A DNA stretch of 64,000 bases from Desulfotomaculum nigrificans DSM 574. Lineage in GTDB: Bacteria; Bacillota; Desulfotomaculia; Desulfotomaculales; Desulfotomaculaceae. Numbering within the stretch: position 1 is the stretch's first letter; each line of letters starts with the position of its first letter. The stretch covers positions 2,048,257-2,112,256 of the forward strand of contig NZ_KI912183.1 of assembly GCF_000189755.2 (NCBI RefSeq), written 5' to 3'. This document shows, piece after piece, positions 9,039 through 17,449 of the stretch. Made by a program: the position numbers and the translations under genes. Under the pieces are notes generated by a model. The model made no database searches. It was not told the DNA's origin and saw nothing but the letters and a program-made list of their open reading frames with translations.

Positions 9039-9302
9039 TCTAAAACTTACGCATACTTACTTAAAATATAGCGTAAGTTTTTCACCCGTCTGACTAACGG
9101 GCGGCAGTGTCACAGGATTCAACTGCTGGGCCATAAGCTCTCGCTTATGTTCCGGGTGGTTTACCTTGCGGTTCACCGCCGTCAGCTTATGCTGTCCGTC
9201 CGGCCCGGAAAGGGTGTTACCCTTGCCTCGGTAGTTAACTTATGACAGCAGCCTTTCACAGCGTGTTCTGCTGCCATCACGCAAACTTATGAGAATAGGG
9301 TT
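9039..9302 (-). ncRNA. Candidate omega (guide) RNA region at the 3' side of tnpB
   Basis: About 260 bases downstream of tnpB without an open frame but rich in base-pairing. On the minus strand they include CATAAGCGAGAGCTTATG (hairpin), CCGTTAGTCAGACGG, and GCGTAAGTTT paired with AAACTTACGC at the end. TnpB nucleases use an RNA from exactly this position, so the structured tail is a good candidate. No covariance model could be run, and the guide boundary is not resolved. Confidence 0.4.
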
Positions 9303-10760
9303 TTACCCTGCACCTAACAGTTCTTTCCGGTGAACCTGCCAGGAAACCAGGCTGTTCACCCCTTTCTTCTTTAGCTGTTTTAATATTGCTTTCTTGACAG
9401 CAGACCACTGCTGCCAGTTATTTAACTTTCTAAAGCCTTCTTTTGCTTTAATAAACCTGTCTACCAATCGTTTAGGAATTCTTTCATAGTCAAACCCCAG
9501 ACCCCTCCGGGCTATCACTAAGGCTGCTGCCTGGTGGTTTGATAACCCGTACTGGTGCTGGTATTTCAGAATTCCTATGACCGAGGTAAAGGCCGGTTTT
9601 ACCTTTATTACCGGCACACCCTCACGGGCAGCACACCGGTCAATATATGCCAGAAACTTTGACCAGACAAAACCGTGGCTCATACGGTTAAATTTGGCCG
9701 TTACGGATTTGTCGTGTTTAAATTTCAAATCTTCTACTGCCAGGGCACCGCCTGTTTCTTTTGCCAGAGCTACTACTTTCTTTGCCTTTTCTCCAATAAG
9801 GTTATTCCTCCGGTTGCTTTTGGCATAAGTCCATTCTCCCTGTCTTATCCACTGACTGCCCCGGTACTGTCCCAGGCAGTCTGTTAGGGCAATTCCTAAG
9901 CCGTCAGGGTTGGTATCTACCCCAACAGCACCGTGGGCATGATAGGGATCCGGCATATCTTCTTCGATGGTGACATGAATATAGTACCTGCCGTCCTTAC
10001 GAATTATTTCTACTTGGTAGGAGCTGCCTGTTTTAAGGTAGTCCAAAACCATCTGCCGGTAGTTTCGACCATTGATTTTTCTTGTTTTTTTGGAAGGTTT
10101 ATGGGCCAGGTAAACCGGAACGGTGATACGCTTATATCTGCCTGTTCCAGTTGGCTCGGCGGCTATATCCAGGTAGATTTGTCCGTTCATCTCGTACAGG
10201 CGTGTATTCAAGTTGCCGCCCTTGGTTTTGTCTCCCCGGGACAGGTAACGGTTGCTTCTTGCTTCCTGCCATTCTTCCCGGGTGATATTGCCCTTACACC
10301 TTTCCAGAAACAGTCTCTTTCCTCCGAAAACTATTGTCGGAAAGGTCTTGGCTTCCAGGTGTTTTTGCCAGTCTGCCAGCTTCCTCTGTTCCTTTTCCAG
10401 TCGTTTTTGCAGGTTGGCTTTTTTCTTGGACGATTTGGCTTTAGTTATTCGCTTTTGGGTAAACTCTACTTTGGCCAGGGCATTGGCGTAGTGTAACTTT
10501 ACCAATTCATGCTGGCTTTTGATGGTGCTTTGGGCATCATACACCGCATCGTTGGCCTGGCGGGAGTTGAGGTTAAACTTGACCTGCACGCCTTGGCGGA
10601 TGTCCTGGTTTCTTTTGCCTTCCAGTAATCTTTTAAAGCTCCACCTGACTGCTGCACAGTAACGGGCCATGAGGTTATCGAGGTAGGCTTGTTGGGTTTC
10701 GGTAAGTTCAAGGATTACTCCCATTGCCGTCGTTTTCACCGGCAGCCACCTCGCTTTCAA
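9303..10760 (-). CDS. tnpB: TnpB-family RNA-guided nuclease-like protein, atypical active site
   Basis: 485 residues. The N-terminus (PVKTTAMGVILELTETQQ) matches the TnpB wedge domain, followed by a helical region and a RuvC-like core. RuvC-I Asp is in GVDTNPDG (residue ~282) and RuvC-II Glu in LAVEDLKF (~343). Where canonical TnpB has the zinc ribbon and D-x-NAA, this protein has TSVIGILKYQHQYGLSNHQAAA: no cysteine pairs, and His (~409) at the place of the third Asp. It is longer than usual TnpB (about 400). The start overlaps the tnpA remnant by 53 bases, as in IS607 elements. It may be a divergent active nuclease or a repurposed binding protein. Confidence 0.85.
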   Translation of the reverse strand: MKARWLPVKTTAMGVILELTETQQAYLDNLMARYCAAVRWSFKRLLEGKRNQDIRQGVQVKFNLNSRQANDAVYDAQSTIKSQHELVKLHYANALAKVEFTQKRITKAKSSKKKANLQKRLEKEQRKLADWQKHLEAKTFPTIVFGGKRLFLERCKGNITREEWQEARSNRYLSRGDKTKGGNLNTRLYEMNGQIYLDIAAEPTGTGRYKRITVPVYLAHKPSKKTRKINGRNYRQMVLDYLKTGSSYQVEIIRKDGRYYIHVTIEEDMPDPYHAHGAVGVDTNPDGLGIALTDCLGQYRGSQWIRQGEWTYAKSNRRNNLIGEKAKKVVALAKETGGALAVEDLKFKHDKSVTAKFNRMSHGFVWSKFLAYIDRCAAREGVPVIKVKPAFTSVIGILKYQHQYGLSNHQAAALVIARRGLGFDYERIPKRLVDRFIKAKEGFRKLNNWQQWSAVKKAILKQLKKKGVNSLVSWQVHRKELLGAG

Positions 10761-10931
10761 TGACCTGCACCAGTTTTTTTGCCACTCTACCGCTGCGTTT
10801 TCCGTAAAGTCTGGCTGAAAAACCGGTTACTATGGCTATCATGTCTTCTACTCTCTTGACCATCTGTGAAGGGTACTGATGTGCAAATTGTATAATTTTT
10901 TAACCTCTTTTGCTGTTAAATATTTCCTCAT
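10708..10931 (-). pseudogene. tnpA: IS607-type serine recombinase tnpA, internally deleted
   Basis: An ATG at 10931 with a good AGAGGTGG site opens a 27-codon frame (MRKYLTAKEVKKLYNL, then HISTLHRWSRE). It reads as the MerR-like helix-turn-helix that starts IS607 TnpA, then stops (10848). In another frame, 10863-10708, is a 51-codon piece with VEDMIAIVTGFSARLYGKRS, which resembles the C-terminus of IS607 recombinases. The catalytic domain in between (over 100 residues) is missing. So the gene is a deletion remnant and cannot mobilise the element. Assignment is from recalled family patterns. Confidence 0.7.
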
Positions 10932-11034
10932 TATTAACCACCTCTGTTACCATTGTAACATATTGGTTAATAATGGCTATGATTAACTATTTTTGCATAA
11001 GTATTTTGGAAGCTGTTTTAACCTCCAATGATTC

Positions 11035-11889
11035 TTAATTATGTTTAACTTCCAATCTTTTAAATCCTTCCCCCAAGACTTCGTGTACATCGGCCAAAAT
11101 GATAAAGGCCTCGGGGTCAGCCTCATGCACTATTTGCTTTAACTTGGCAACCTCGGCCCGGGCCACCACGGAAAGAAGCACCTCCCGCTCCTGCCCGGTG
11201 TACATGCCATGCCCCTTCCACGCCGTGGCCCCCCGATCCAGCCTGGTTAAAATGGCCTGGCCAATGGTATCCGCATGTTGAGATATGATGATAAAGGCCT
11301 TGGCATAGCTTAAGCCTTCCAACACCAGGTCAATGATCCAGGAGGTTAGGAAAATGGTAATCAGGGCATACAGGGCCAATTCAGTGGATCGAAAGACAAT
11401 GCCCGCCCACAGTACCACCACACCGTCAATAACAAACAGCAATTGGCCGATATTAACCCCCACATAAGTTCTAAAAATGGCTGCCAGTAATTCGGTGCCG
11501 CCGGTGGTGCCGTTAAATCTAAAAACTACGCCCAGGCCTAAACCCGTCAACACACCGCCGTATAAACTGGCCAGCAGCAAGTCCTTGGTTAACAGCGGCA
11601 TGTGGGGCGCCAGCAGGTCGATGAATACCGAAAGGGCCACCGTACCGTACAGCGAATTTACGGTATAACGCCAGCCCAACCTGATAATGGACCAAAGAAA
11701 AAGCGGCACGTTGAGGGCCAGCATGGTCATACCCACCGGCAGATGGGCCAAATGGTAGAGAATTGTGGCCACACCGCTTAAACCGCCGGCAGCGATTTTG
11801 GCCGGCACCAAAAAGGCATCCAGGCCCACAGCAGTCAAAAGGACTCCTATAGTAACGCCTAAATAATCTTTCAACCAGCGCAGAAACAT
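11035..11889 (-). CDS. YitT family membrane protein (DUF161 + DUF2179)
   Basis: 284 residues: five to six membrane helices (about 10-190) with the AAGGLSGVATILYHL and GTTGGTELLA signatures of YitT. A soluble C-terminal DUF2179 domain follows (about 225-280), including ILTRLDRGATAW. The family is widespread in Firmicutes; some members resemble transporters, but no substrate is established. Usual length for the family. It reads toward the IS607-like element. Confidence 0.9.
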   Translation of the reverse strand: MFLRWLKDYLGVTIGVLLTAVGLDAFLVPAKIAAGGLSGVATILYHLAHLPVGMTMLALNVPLFLWSIIRLGWRYTVNSLYGTVALSVFIDLLAPHMPLLTKDLLLASLYGGVLTGLGLGVVFRFNGTTGGTELLAAIFRTYVGVNIGQLLFVIDGVVVLWAGIVFRSTELALYALITIFLTSWIIDLVLEGLSYAKAFIIISQHADTIGQAILTRLDRGATAWKGHGMYTGQEREVLLSVVARAEVAKLKQIVHEADPEAFIILADVHEVLGEGFKRLEVKHN

Positions 11890-12088
11890 GGGTTTATCCT
11901 TTCAAAGCACAGTGTTTATGGTCGGACTTATCATACCCCAAAAAGAAAACGCCTATTTTCTAGGCTCTTACATTTATTAAAATCAATTTAGCCAGTATTA
12001 GTGTTCTCCCCGCAAGTGCTAAATCCTTCCAAAGCAGATAAAAATCCTGTCGAAATTCACTAAATTCAAACGGGGACGGTTCTTACTT
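11890..12088. other. Intergenic region between yitT and the DDE element
   Basis: Contains the yitT leader. Near the element end lies CGGGGACGGTTCTT (12071-12084), a motif I recall as common in REP-like repeats of related clostridia; only one copy is visible here. A minus-strand stretch (12052-11956) reads EFRQDFYLLWKDLALAG in frame but has no start and is probably not a gene. No clear promoter was identified. Confidence 0.35.
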
Positions 12089-12264
12089 TGAGCATTTTGC
12101 AAAATTACCTTTTTCTCTGAGAAAACAAAGTCTGAATAAGCCCTTTGGCCTTTATTTTTAGCTGAAGGAATAGTTAAAGAATATTATTCTGTAAGATTCT
12201 TTAAAAATGGGCATACTGGCAGAATTTTTTGTGGATACAACAGCAAGTATTTATTAACAGGCGT

Positions 12265-13464
12265 CTAAGCTGCGTTCTTATTTGATTGGGATGTTGTCAG
12301 CGCCCCTAGCAAAAGAACAACAAGGTTTATAACCAAATGACTTTTTACCTTCTTAATGCCCCAAACATGTAGCTGATTTGCTGTAAGGTAACTTTTGAGG
12401 CGGGAGTTTACTCTTTCTACAGAGGTTCTTTGTTTGTAAAGTTCTGTCCAGCCTCGTGAATCACGGTGAGGAACCGAATAACGGCGAAGATCCTCTGTTA
12501 CTTTAATTTTTTTTACGAAACCAAAATTTGAATTAGAGCACCACGCAGATCCAAAAGGACAGTTAACTTTTCCCACAACATGGGGGCACCGGAATTTAAG
12601 TGTATCCTTGTCACTGCCCCAGTAAACCATTGAATAACCCATTGAACAAATTGGTGTCCCGTTAGAATTTATTCCTTCCGGCGGTATTTTTTCATTGCGG
12701 AGATTCAATGGAATAATTGCTTGGGCAAGGGCATCTCTAGCAGCTTCATAATTTTTGTTTTGATCGTAGCCAGCATCCATTACATAAAACTTTGGTCAAT
12801 GCTTTTTAGGTAATGAAGCTGTTGTCTTTTTAATTAGTTCAGCCCCCAAATCACCATCATTAGTATTGGCCGGTGTTACCTCAAAAGCAACTGACAGCTC
12901 GCTGGCAGTATCAACAGCCATATGCAGTTTATAACCAAACCAGGTAATGGTGTTACCAAAGGAATCTTTTTTGCACCCCCAGTCGGCATTACCTGTTAGC
13001 TTACTATGTTTCCGTGGCTGCTTTTCCTCATAGGCATCAATAGGGGTACTATCTATAGCCACTACTTGACCTATAATAATTCCTTTTTGGCGACATTCGC
13101 TCACCAAAGCGTAAAAGAGTTCTTCAGCAAGGCTAAGCTCGACAATCTTTTTAAAAGCCCGGCTAAAAGTAGAGACAGAAGGGACTTTACCAATTCCGAA
13201 ACCACATTGGTATCTAAAACGGATATCGGATTCTAGCCGGTTCACAAGAGCAGTGAAGGTAGATATCCATTCAAGAGGTGCTGCAAGAAATGCCCTCAAG
13301 ATACTTTCTTTGCAGTAACCTGCAGCACCTTGGGGTAATTGACTTCTCAACTTTCTTGCAAATGGTTCAAGGTTGAAGGCTGAGAAAAACAAATTTAATC
13401 GTTCTTTTAGTTCTAATTCCATTAATTCTTCAAAGGAAAATAAGGTTTGTTGGAGAATATACAA
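12265..13464 (-). pseudogene. DDE transposase interrupted by one in-frame TGA
   Basis: The frame from the TTG at 13464 reads 222 residues to a TGA at 12796-12798. It then continues in the same frame for five codons and a 171-residue remainder beginning MDAGYDQNKN. Joined it would be about 399 residues, normal for such transposases. The DDE triad is visible: Asp of VVAIDST, Asp of VMDAGYD just after the stop, and Glu of RTSVERVN. The stop falls in KKH-stop-PKFYV, and a single CGA to TGA change would explain it. The rest of the protein is intact, so inactivation looks recent. Confidence 0.85.
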
Positions 13465-13504
13465 GTGACTTCCCTCCTATTGGTGGTTTCGGTTTGGTCA
13501 CTTG
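13462..13504 (-). promoter_or_regulatory. Hairpin that can hide the transposase start codon
   Basis: CAAGTGAC (minus strand 13504-13497) can pair with GTCACTTG (13469-13462). The last three bases are the TTG start codon, with GGAGGG in the loop. Such start-occluding hairpins are known to limit transposase translation in other elements; here it is inferred. Confidence 0.45.
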
Positions 13505-13592
13505 AAATCTTCTCCAATTGGGGGTGAAGTCCTTTTTTGTCGACTTCCTAACCCTTGATTTTATAAGAGTTTTTGATTATGCAAAATGCTCA

Positions 13593-13868
13593 CTTAATTA
13601 AAATACCAGTTTACTAATGGCTCTTTTTTCTTTTATATAAGCGGGTTCCCTTTGCAGGTAAGGGGGTTCCATACCGTTAAAGGAGATTTTTATTGCACCG
13701 CCATAGACCTTTTTCAGCTTGCTCTGCTTCTCTAAATCTTCAATATCCCGGCGAACCGTCTCGGTGGATACACCAAACCAATGAGACAGGTCTTTGACTG
13801 TCACTTTACCATATATATCCAGGGGTTTCCAGCAATATCTTTTTTCGTTCTTCGGCAAGTAAGGTCAA
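13593..13868 (-). pseudogene. DeoR-family regulator, frameshifted and truncated by the DDE element
   Basis: A TTG at 13868 with AAGGAGG starts in the usual DeoR way (LLAEERKKILLE), then runs into a stop in its own frame. The rest of the helix-turn-helix continues one frame over (GKVTVKDLSHWFGVSTETV, then RRDIEDL). This implies a single-base frameshift near 13815-13850. The protein then ends at KEKRAISKLV, exactly at the insertion sequence end (13592). The sugar-binding C-terminal domain is gone, and I did not find it beyond the element. It follows the ABC ATPase gene with no gap, so it was probably the operon's own repressor. Confidence 0.75.
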
Positions 13869-13878
13869 AAAATCCTCC

Positions 13879-14904
13879 TTATGCTAGTTTTTTCAACTCG
13901 TTGGTTGGCACAAACAATGAGACCTTTTCGCCATTGTTAAACCAACTTTCCTTTTCCCGGTTAAGAAGGTCCACGGTAAGCCTGTGGCATCCGGTCTCCA
14001 CGTGGTAACGGATGACGTTGCCCAGTACCAGGGTATCCACAATCTTCCCTTGTAAATGGAAACCCTCCTGGTGTTCCCACAGGGTGTTGGATCTGGAAAG
14101 GGATATTGCTTCCGGGCGAATGGCAAAGAGTTGCCCGGAAATGTGTTCCTCTTTCTGGATCAGTTCTTTAATTTCCTCTTTTTTCAAAACATTATAATTA
14201 CCCATAAACCTGGCGGCAAACTCGTTCTTGGGGGATGTATAGATTTCTTCCGGAGTACCTATTTGGGCAAAATGTCCCTTTTCCATCAAGAAAATCCTGT
14301 CAGAGATGATTAATGCTTCCTCCTGGTCGTGAGTTACAAAGATGGTAGTAATATTAAGTTCCCGCTGAATTTTTCTGATCTGTAAGCGCAGGTTCTTACG
14401 GATTCTGGCATCAAGGGCACTCAAAGGTTCATCCAGCAGGAGCATCTTAGGTTCCATCACCAGGGCCCGGGCCAGAGCTACCCGTTGCTGTTGTCCGCCG
14501 GACAACTGGTGAGGGTAATGCTTTTCCTTTCCCTCAAGTTCCACCAGGCTAACGACATAGCGAACCCTTTCCTCAATTTCTTCCTTAGGACATTTCTTCA
14601 TTTTCAGGCCAAAGGCGATATTTTCCCTAGCGGTCATATTCGGAAACAATCCGTAGGACTGAAAAACCATGCTGATATTCCGTTCCTGAGGGGGTAAATG
14701 ACTTATGTCCTTGCCCTCCACCAGGACTTGACCCCCATCTATTTCGGTTAGACCGGCAATACAGCGCAACAGGGTGCTTTTGCCGCATCCCGAAGGCCCA
14801 AGCAGGGTTACAAACTCTCCTTTCTCCAGGGTAAAATGAAGATTTTCGAAGATGGTGTTTTGGTGGTATTTCTTATGAAGGTTGGTTACCTGAACAAAAC
14901 TCAT
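13879..14904 (-). CDS. ABC transporter ATP-binding protein (PotA/UgpC-like)
   Basis: 341 residues. Walker [10 protein letters not shown], signature LSGGQQQR, Walker [12 protein letters not shown] and the switch His of VTHDQEEAL are all present. A C-terminal TOBE-like regulatory domain occupies about 250-341. It belongs to the family that energises importers of spermidine, iron, glycerol phosphate, or phosphonates. It pairs with the two permeases and lipoprotein encoded upstream. The ATPase closely matches AEP, iron and polyamine types, so the substrate is not decided by this gene. Confidence 0.9.
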   Translation of the reverse strand: MSFVQVTNLHKKYHQNTIFENLHFTLEKGEFVTLLGPSGCGKSTLLRCIAGLTEIDGGQVLVEGKDISHLPPQERNISMVFQSYGLFPNMTARENIAFGLKMKKCPKEEIEERVRYVVSLVELEGKEKHYPHQLSGGQQQRVALARALVMEPKMLLLDEPLSALDARIRKNLRLQIRKIQRELNITTIFVTHDQEEALIISDRIFLMEKGHFAQIGTPEEIYTSPKNEFAARFMGNYNVLKKEEIKELIQKEEHISGQLFAIRPEAISLSRSNTLWEHQEGFHLQGKIVDTLVLGNVIRYHVETGCHRLTVDLLNREKESWFNNGEKVSLFVPTNELKKLA

Positions 14905-14933
14905 GGTGCATGACTCCCTTTCGGATGGTTGTT

Positions 14934-15719
14934 TTACTTATTGAACAATCTATTCACCTTAAGCATCAGGCCGGAGAAGATAAGAATAAAGGAAAAATAC
15001 GTGATGACGATGGCACTGGTGAAATGGCCGCTTTGTGCTCTCATATTGTACAGATACACCTGAACGGTTTCGTAGTTTCCGCCGGCCAGGATGTTGGCCA
15101 GTACAAATTCTCCAAAGAGAAAGGAAAAAGAGAGTAATAGTGCTACAATTATCCCTTTCATCATATTGGGCAGAATGACATAGAAAAAAGCCTGGACATT
15201 TGTGGCGTGCAGCATTTGGGCCACTTCCAGCAAAGTGGTTACCTCAATGGTTTTCAGGCTGTTTTTAACTCCCTGGTAAATAAAGGGCAGGGCTGTTACA
15301 AAGTAGGCTCCCACCAGAATCCAGATGGTGCCGGAAATGGGCAGCAGACCGCCGGAATAAAGCTTCATTAAACCGACGGCCAGAACAACTCCTTGAATGG
15401 CAAAAGGAATCATAATCAGTAGATTCAGCAGCTTATCCAACTTGGGAAAGTATACTGTGGCAATAAAGACCGTAGGCACCATAACCACAATGCTGACCAG
15501 CGTAGACAGTCCTGTGACTAGAAAAGACCTCCCAAGGGCAGCCAGAAACCGGCTGTCCGTGAACAGGTTGCTGTACCAGTGGAGAGAAAAACCCTCCGGG
15601 AGAATCGTCACTTGCCATTGGGTAGCCATGGAATACAGCAGCGTTGCCAGTAAAGGACTAAATAAATAGGTTAGAATACTTAAAATGACAAAAATATGTT
15701 TCCTATTGGTTTTATTCAT
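14934..15719 (-). CDS. ABC transporter permease, second subunit
   Basis: 261 residues with six predicted membrane helices and the cytoplasmic EAA loop, seen as EVAQMLHATNVQAFFYVILP. It overlaps the first permease by eight bases. With it, it forms the channel of an importer in the PotBC/AfuB/PhnUV group. Confidence 0.9.
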   Translation of the reverse strand: MNKTNRKHIFVILSILTYLFSPLLATLLYSMATQWQVTILPEGFSLHWYSNLFTDSRFLAALGRSFLVTGLSTLVSIVVMVPTVFIATVYFPKLDKLLNLLIMIPFAIQGVVLAVGLMKLYSGGLLPISGTIWILVGAYFVTALPFIYQGVKNSLKTIEVTTLLEVAQMLHATNVQAFFYVILPNMMKGIIVALLLSFSFLFGEFVLANILAGGNYETVQVYLYNMRAQSGHFTSAIVITYFSFILIFSGLMLKVNRLFNK

Positions 15720-16563
15720 GATTTAAACCCTTCTTTTGCTTAAAAAGGATTTCATTAATTAGAGTGAGACTGATCAACATCAGCCCCAGGATAACGGCCA
15801 GAGCGCTGGCCATATTGGGGTTAAGGAACATATCTCCGGAAATTAAAGCCCCGATGCGAATAGGTATTAAATTGTAGTTGCCGTTCGTCAGGGCGTAGGC
15901 TGTGGCATAGGCTCCCATGGCGTTGGCAAAGAGAATGCTAAAGGTCCCCAGGATGCCGGGCAGCAACACCGGGATGCCTACGTAACGCCAGAAGGAAAAT
16001 TTGGAAGCCCCGAGAATGCTGGCCGCTTCCTTCCATTCCTCTTTAATGCCGTCATAGGACGGGTACAGCAGCAAGATGCCCAGGGGTATCTGAAAGTAAA
16101 TGTACACGACCGTCAAGCCGGCAGCGGAATAAAGGTTAAAATGATGAAACACATCTAATCCGCATCGTTGCAGCAGCAGGGTAAACAGACCGTTATTTCC
16201 CAATAAAATCATAAAGGCAAAGGCCAGAGGCACTCCGGCAAAATTGGAAGTCATGTTGGATAGCATCAATACCCTTTCTCTGCTTTTAACTGACAGTTTG
16301 GAGAGGGAATAGGCTCCAAGGATGGCAATGAGAATACCTGCCAGGCTGGACAGTAAAGAAATGTACAGGCTGTTGCGCAGGCTTTGAAGATAAAACTTAT
16401 TGTGAAAGATCTCCCGGTACAGGTCCAGGGTATAGTTGCCGTTGTCCGGATCTATAAAGCTGTCATGAGCGATGGATAAGATTGGTAGAATTTCAAACAA
16501 TATCAACAGCAGGGTAAAGGGTAACAACCCCAGCAACAGGAAGAATTTTTGCTTTTTGTACAT
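15712..16563 (-). CDS. ABC transporter permease, first subunit
   Basis: 283 residues with six membrane helices and an EAA loop (EAASILGASKFSFWRYVGIP). It starts 44 bases after the phosphodiesterase gene and overlaps the second permease. Membrane component of the same importer. Confidence 0.9.
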   Translation of the reverse strand: MYKKQKFFLLLGLLPFTLLLILFEILPILSIAHDSFIDPDNGNYTLDLYREIFHNKFYLQSLRNSLYISLLSSLAGILIAILGAYSLSKLSVKSRERVLMLSNMTSNFAGVPLAFAFMILLGNNGLFTLLLQRCGLDVFHHFNLYSAAGLTVVYIYFQIPLGILLLYPSYDGIKEEWKEAASILGASKFSFWRYVGIPVLLPGILGTFSILFANAMGAYATAYALTNGNYNLIPIRIGALISGDMFLNPNMASALAVILGLMLISLTLINEILFKQKKGLNHE

Positions 16564-16607
16564 TGATACAACCCCTTGTTACTCTTTTAAATGTGATAGA
16601 CATCCTG

Positions 16608-17435
16608 CTATTCGCAGAATGTCTGTCCTGGGAAACGGTAATCAATCATTTTTTTTGTTGGTGGGATGTTAAGTAACTTACAGATGGCTGGCGCTATTCC
16701 CAGTTGTGGAACTTGCCCCCGGGGGGTCACTTTTTTAAAACTGGAACCAAGGGTCCAGAGGGGTACGATCCTTTCCTCTTCCCCTGTGCCGCCGTGTATG
16801 GCCTGGCTGGTCATGCCGTGATCCGAGGTGATGATGACCTGGTAGTCCTCTTCCAACCACCGGGGAATCAGCATGGCCAGGAGACCATCTGTTTCGATTG
16901 CCCTCTGGTTATACTCCCTAGAGTTACTCCCGTACAGGTGGCCTGCATAGTCCATCCCCATAGGATGTATTAACAGAAAGTCCGGGTTGTATTTTATTCT
17001 TAAAATTTCCCCGTCATAAAACAGGTGACTGTCCGGATAGGCATCGTCAAAGTAAAATTTACCCTGCTGAATGGTTAGGGTGGTGTCGCTTTGTTCCCGG
17101 TCACGCACCGGGTCAAAGGGAGCACGGTTATACAGCTCACTGATCCAGTAGTAGGCTGCTGCCGCAGTTGTTAAACCGTTGGCCCGGGCCAGGGAAAACA
17201 AGCTTTCTTCACGGGACAGGCGCGCCATCTTGTTGTTGACAATGCCGTGAATATGAGGCGGTGTTCCCGTCAGGATGGTTTCATATAAAGGTCTGGAACT
17301 GGTGGGCAGTTCTGTTTTTACCTGGTAGAGCTGGGCAACTTCCTGTTCCACCAGGTGCTGCAAGTACCCCATACAGGACAATGCAGTACCGTAATTTAAG
17401 CCATCGATAAGAACCAGGATTACTCTGTTATGCAT
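16608..17435 (-). CDS. Alkaline phosphatase superfamily phosphodiesterase
   Basis: 275 residues of the type I phosphodiesterase/nucleotide pyrophosphatase/phosphonoacetate hydrolase fold. Metal-site motifs are visible: N-terminal LVLIDGLNYG (first Asp), LPTSSRPLYETILTG with the likely Ser or Thr nucleophile, HPMGMDYAGHLYG (Asp and His), and IITSDHGM (Asp-His). No signal peptide, so it acts in the cytoplasm. Lying between the binding protein and the permeases of an ABC importer, it most likely hydrolyses the imported compound, such as a phosphodiester or phosphonate ester. Confidence 0.82.
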   Translation of the reverse strand: MHNRVILVLIDGLNYGTALSCMGYLQHLVEQEVAQLYQVKTELPTSSRPLYETILTGTPPHIHGIVNNKMARLSREESLFSLARANGLTTAAAAYYWISELYNRAPFDPVRDREQSDTTLTIQQGKFYFDDAYPDSHLFYDGEILRIKYNPDFLLIHPMGMDYAGHLYGSNSREYNQRAIETDGLLAMLIPRWLEEDYQVIITSDHGMTSQAIHGGTGEEERIVPLWTLGSSFKKVTPRGQVPQLGIAPAICKLLNIPPTKKMIDYRFPGQTFCE

Positions 17436-17449
17436 GACAGGAATTTCTC

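Larger units (their letters stand above)
9040..10990 (-). mobile_element. IS607-like element (tnpA remnant plus tnpB), approximate limits
   Basis: The tnpA remnant, overlapping tnpB and structured 3' tail form one unit inserted between yitT and the transketolase genes. IS607 elements have no terminal inverted repeats or target duplications, so the ends cannot be fixed; the limits given are estimates. With tnpA deleted the copy is non-autonomous. Confidence 0.6.
12089..13592 (-). mobile_element. DDE insertion sequence of about 1.5 kb with inverted ends
   Basis: The ends are matching 13-base inverted repeats, TGAGCATTTTGCA at 12089-12101 and its complement at 13580-13592. CTT directly flanks both sides and may be a 3-bp target duplication. 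It encloses one transposase gene broken by a stop codon. The insertion lies inside a deoR-type gene. The exact IS family is uncertain (IS4/IS5/IS1182-like). Confidence 0.8.

Noticed and set aside
12796-12798. Selenocysteine reading of the TGA in the transposase
   Set aside because: No transposase of this type is known to use it, and a CGA to TGA change is the simpler reading.
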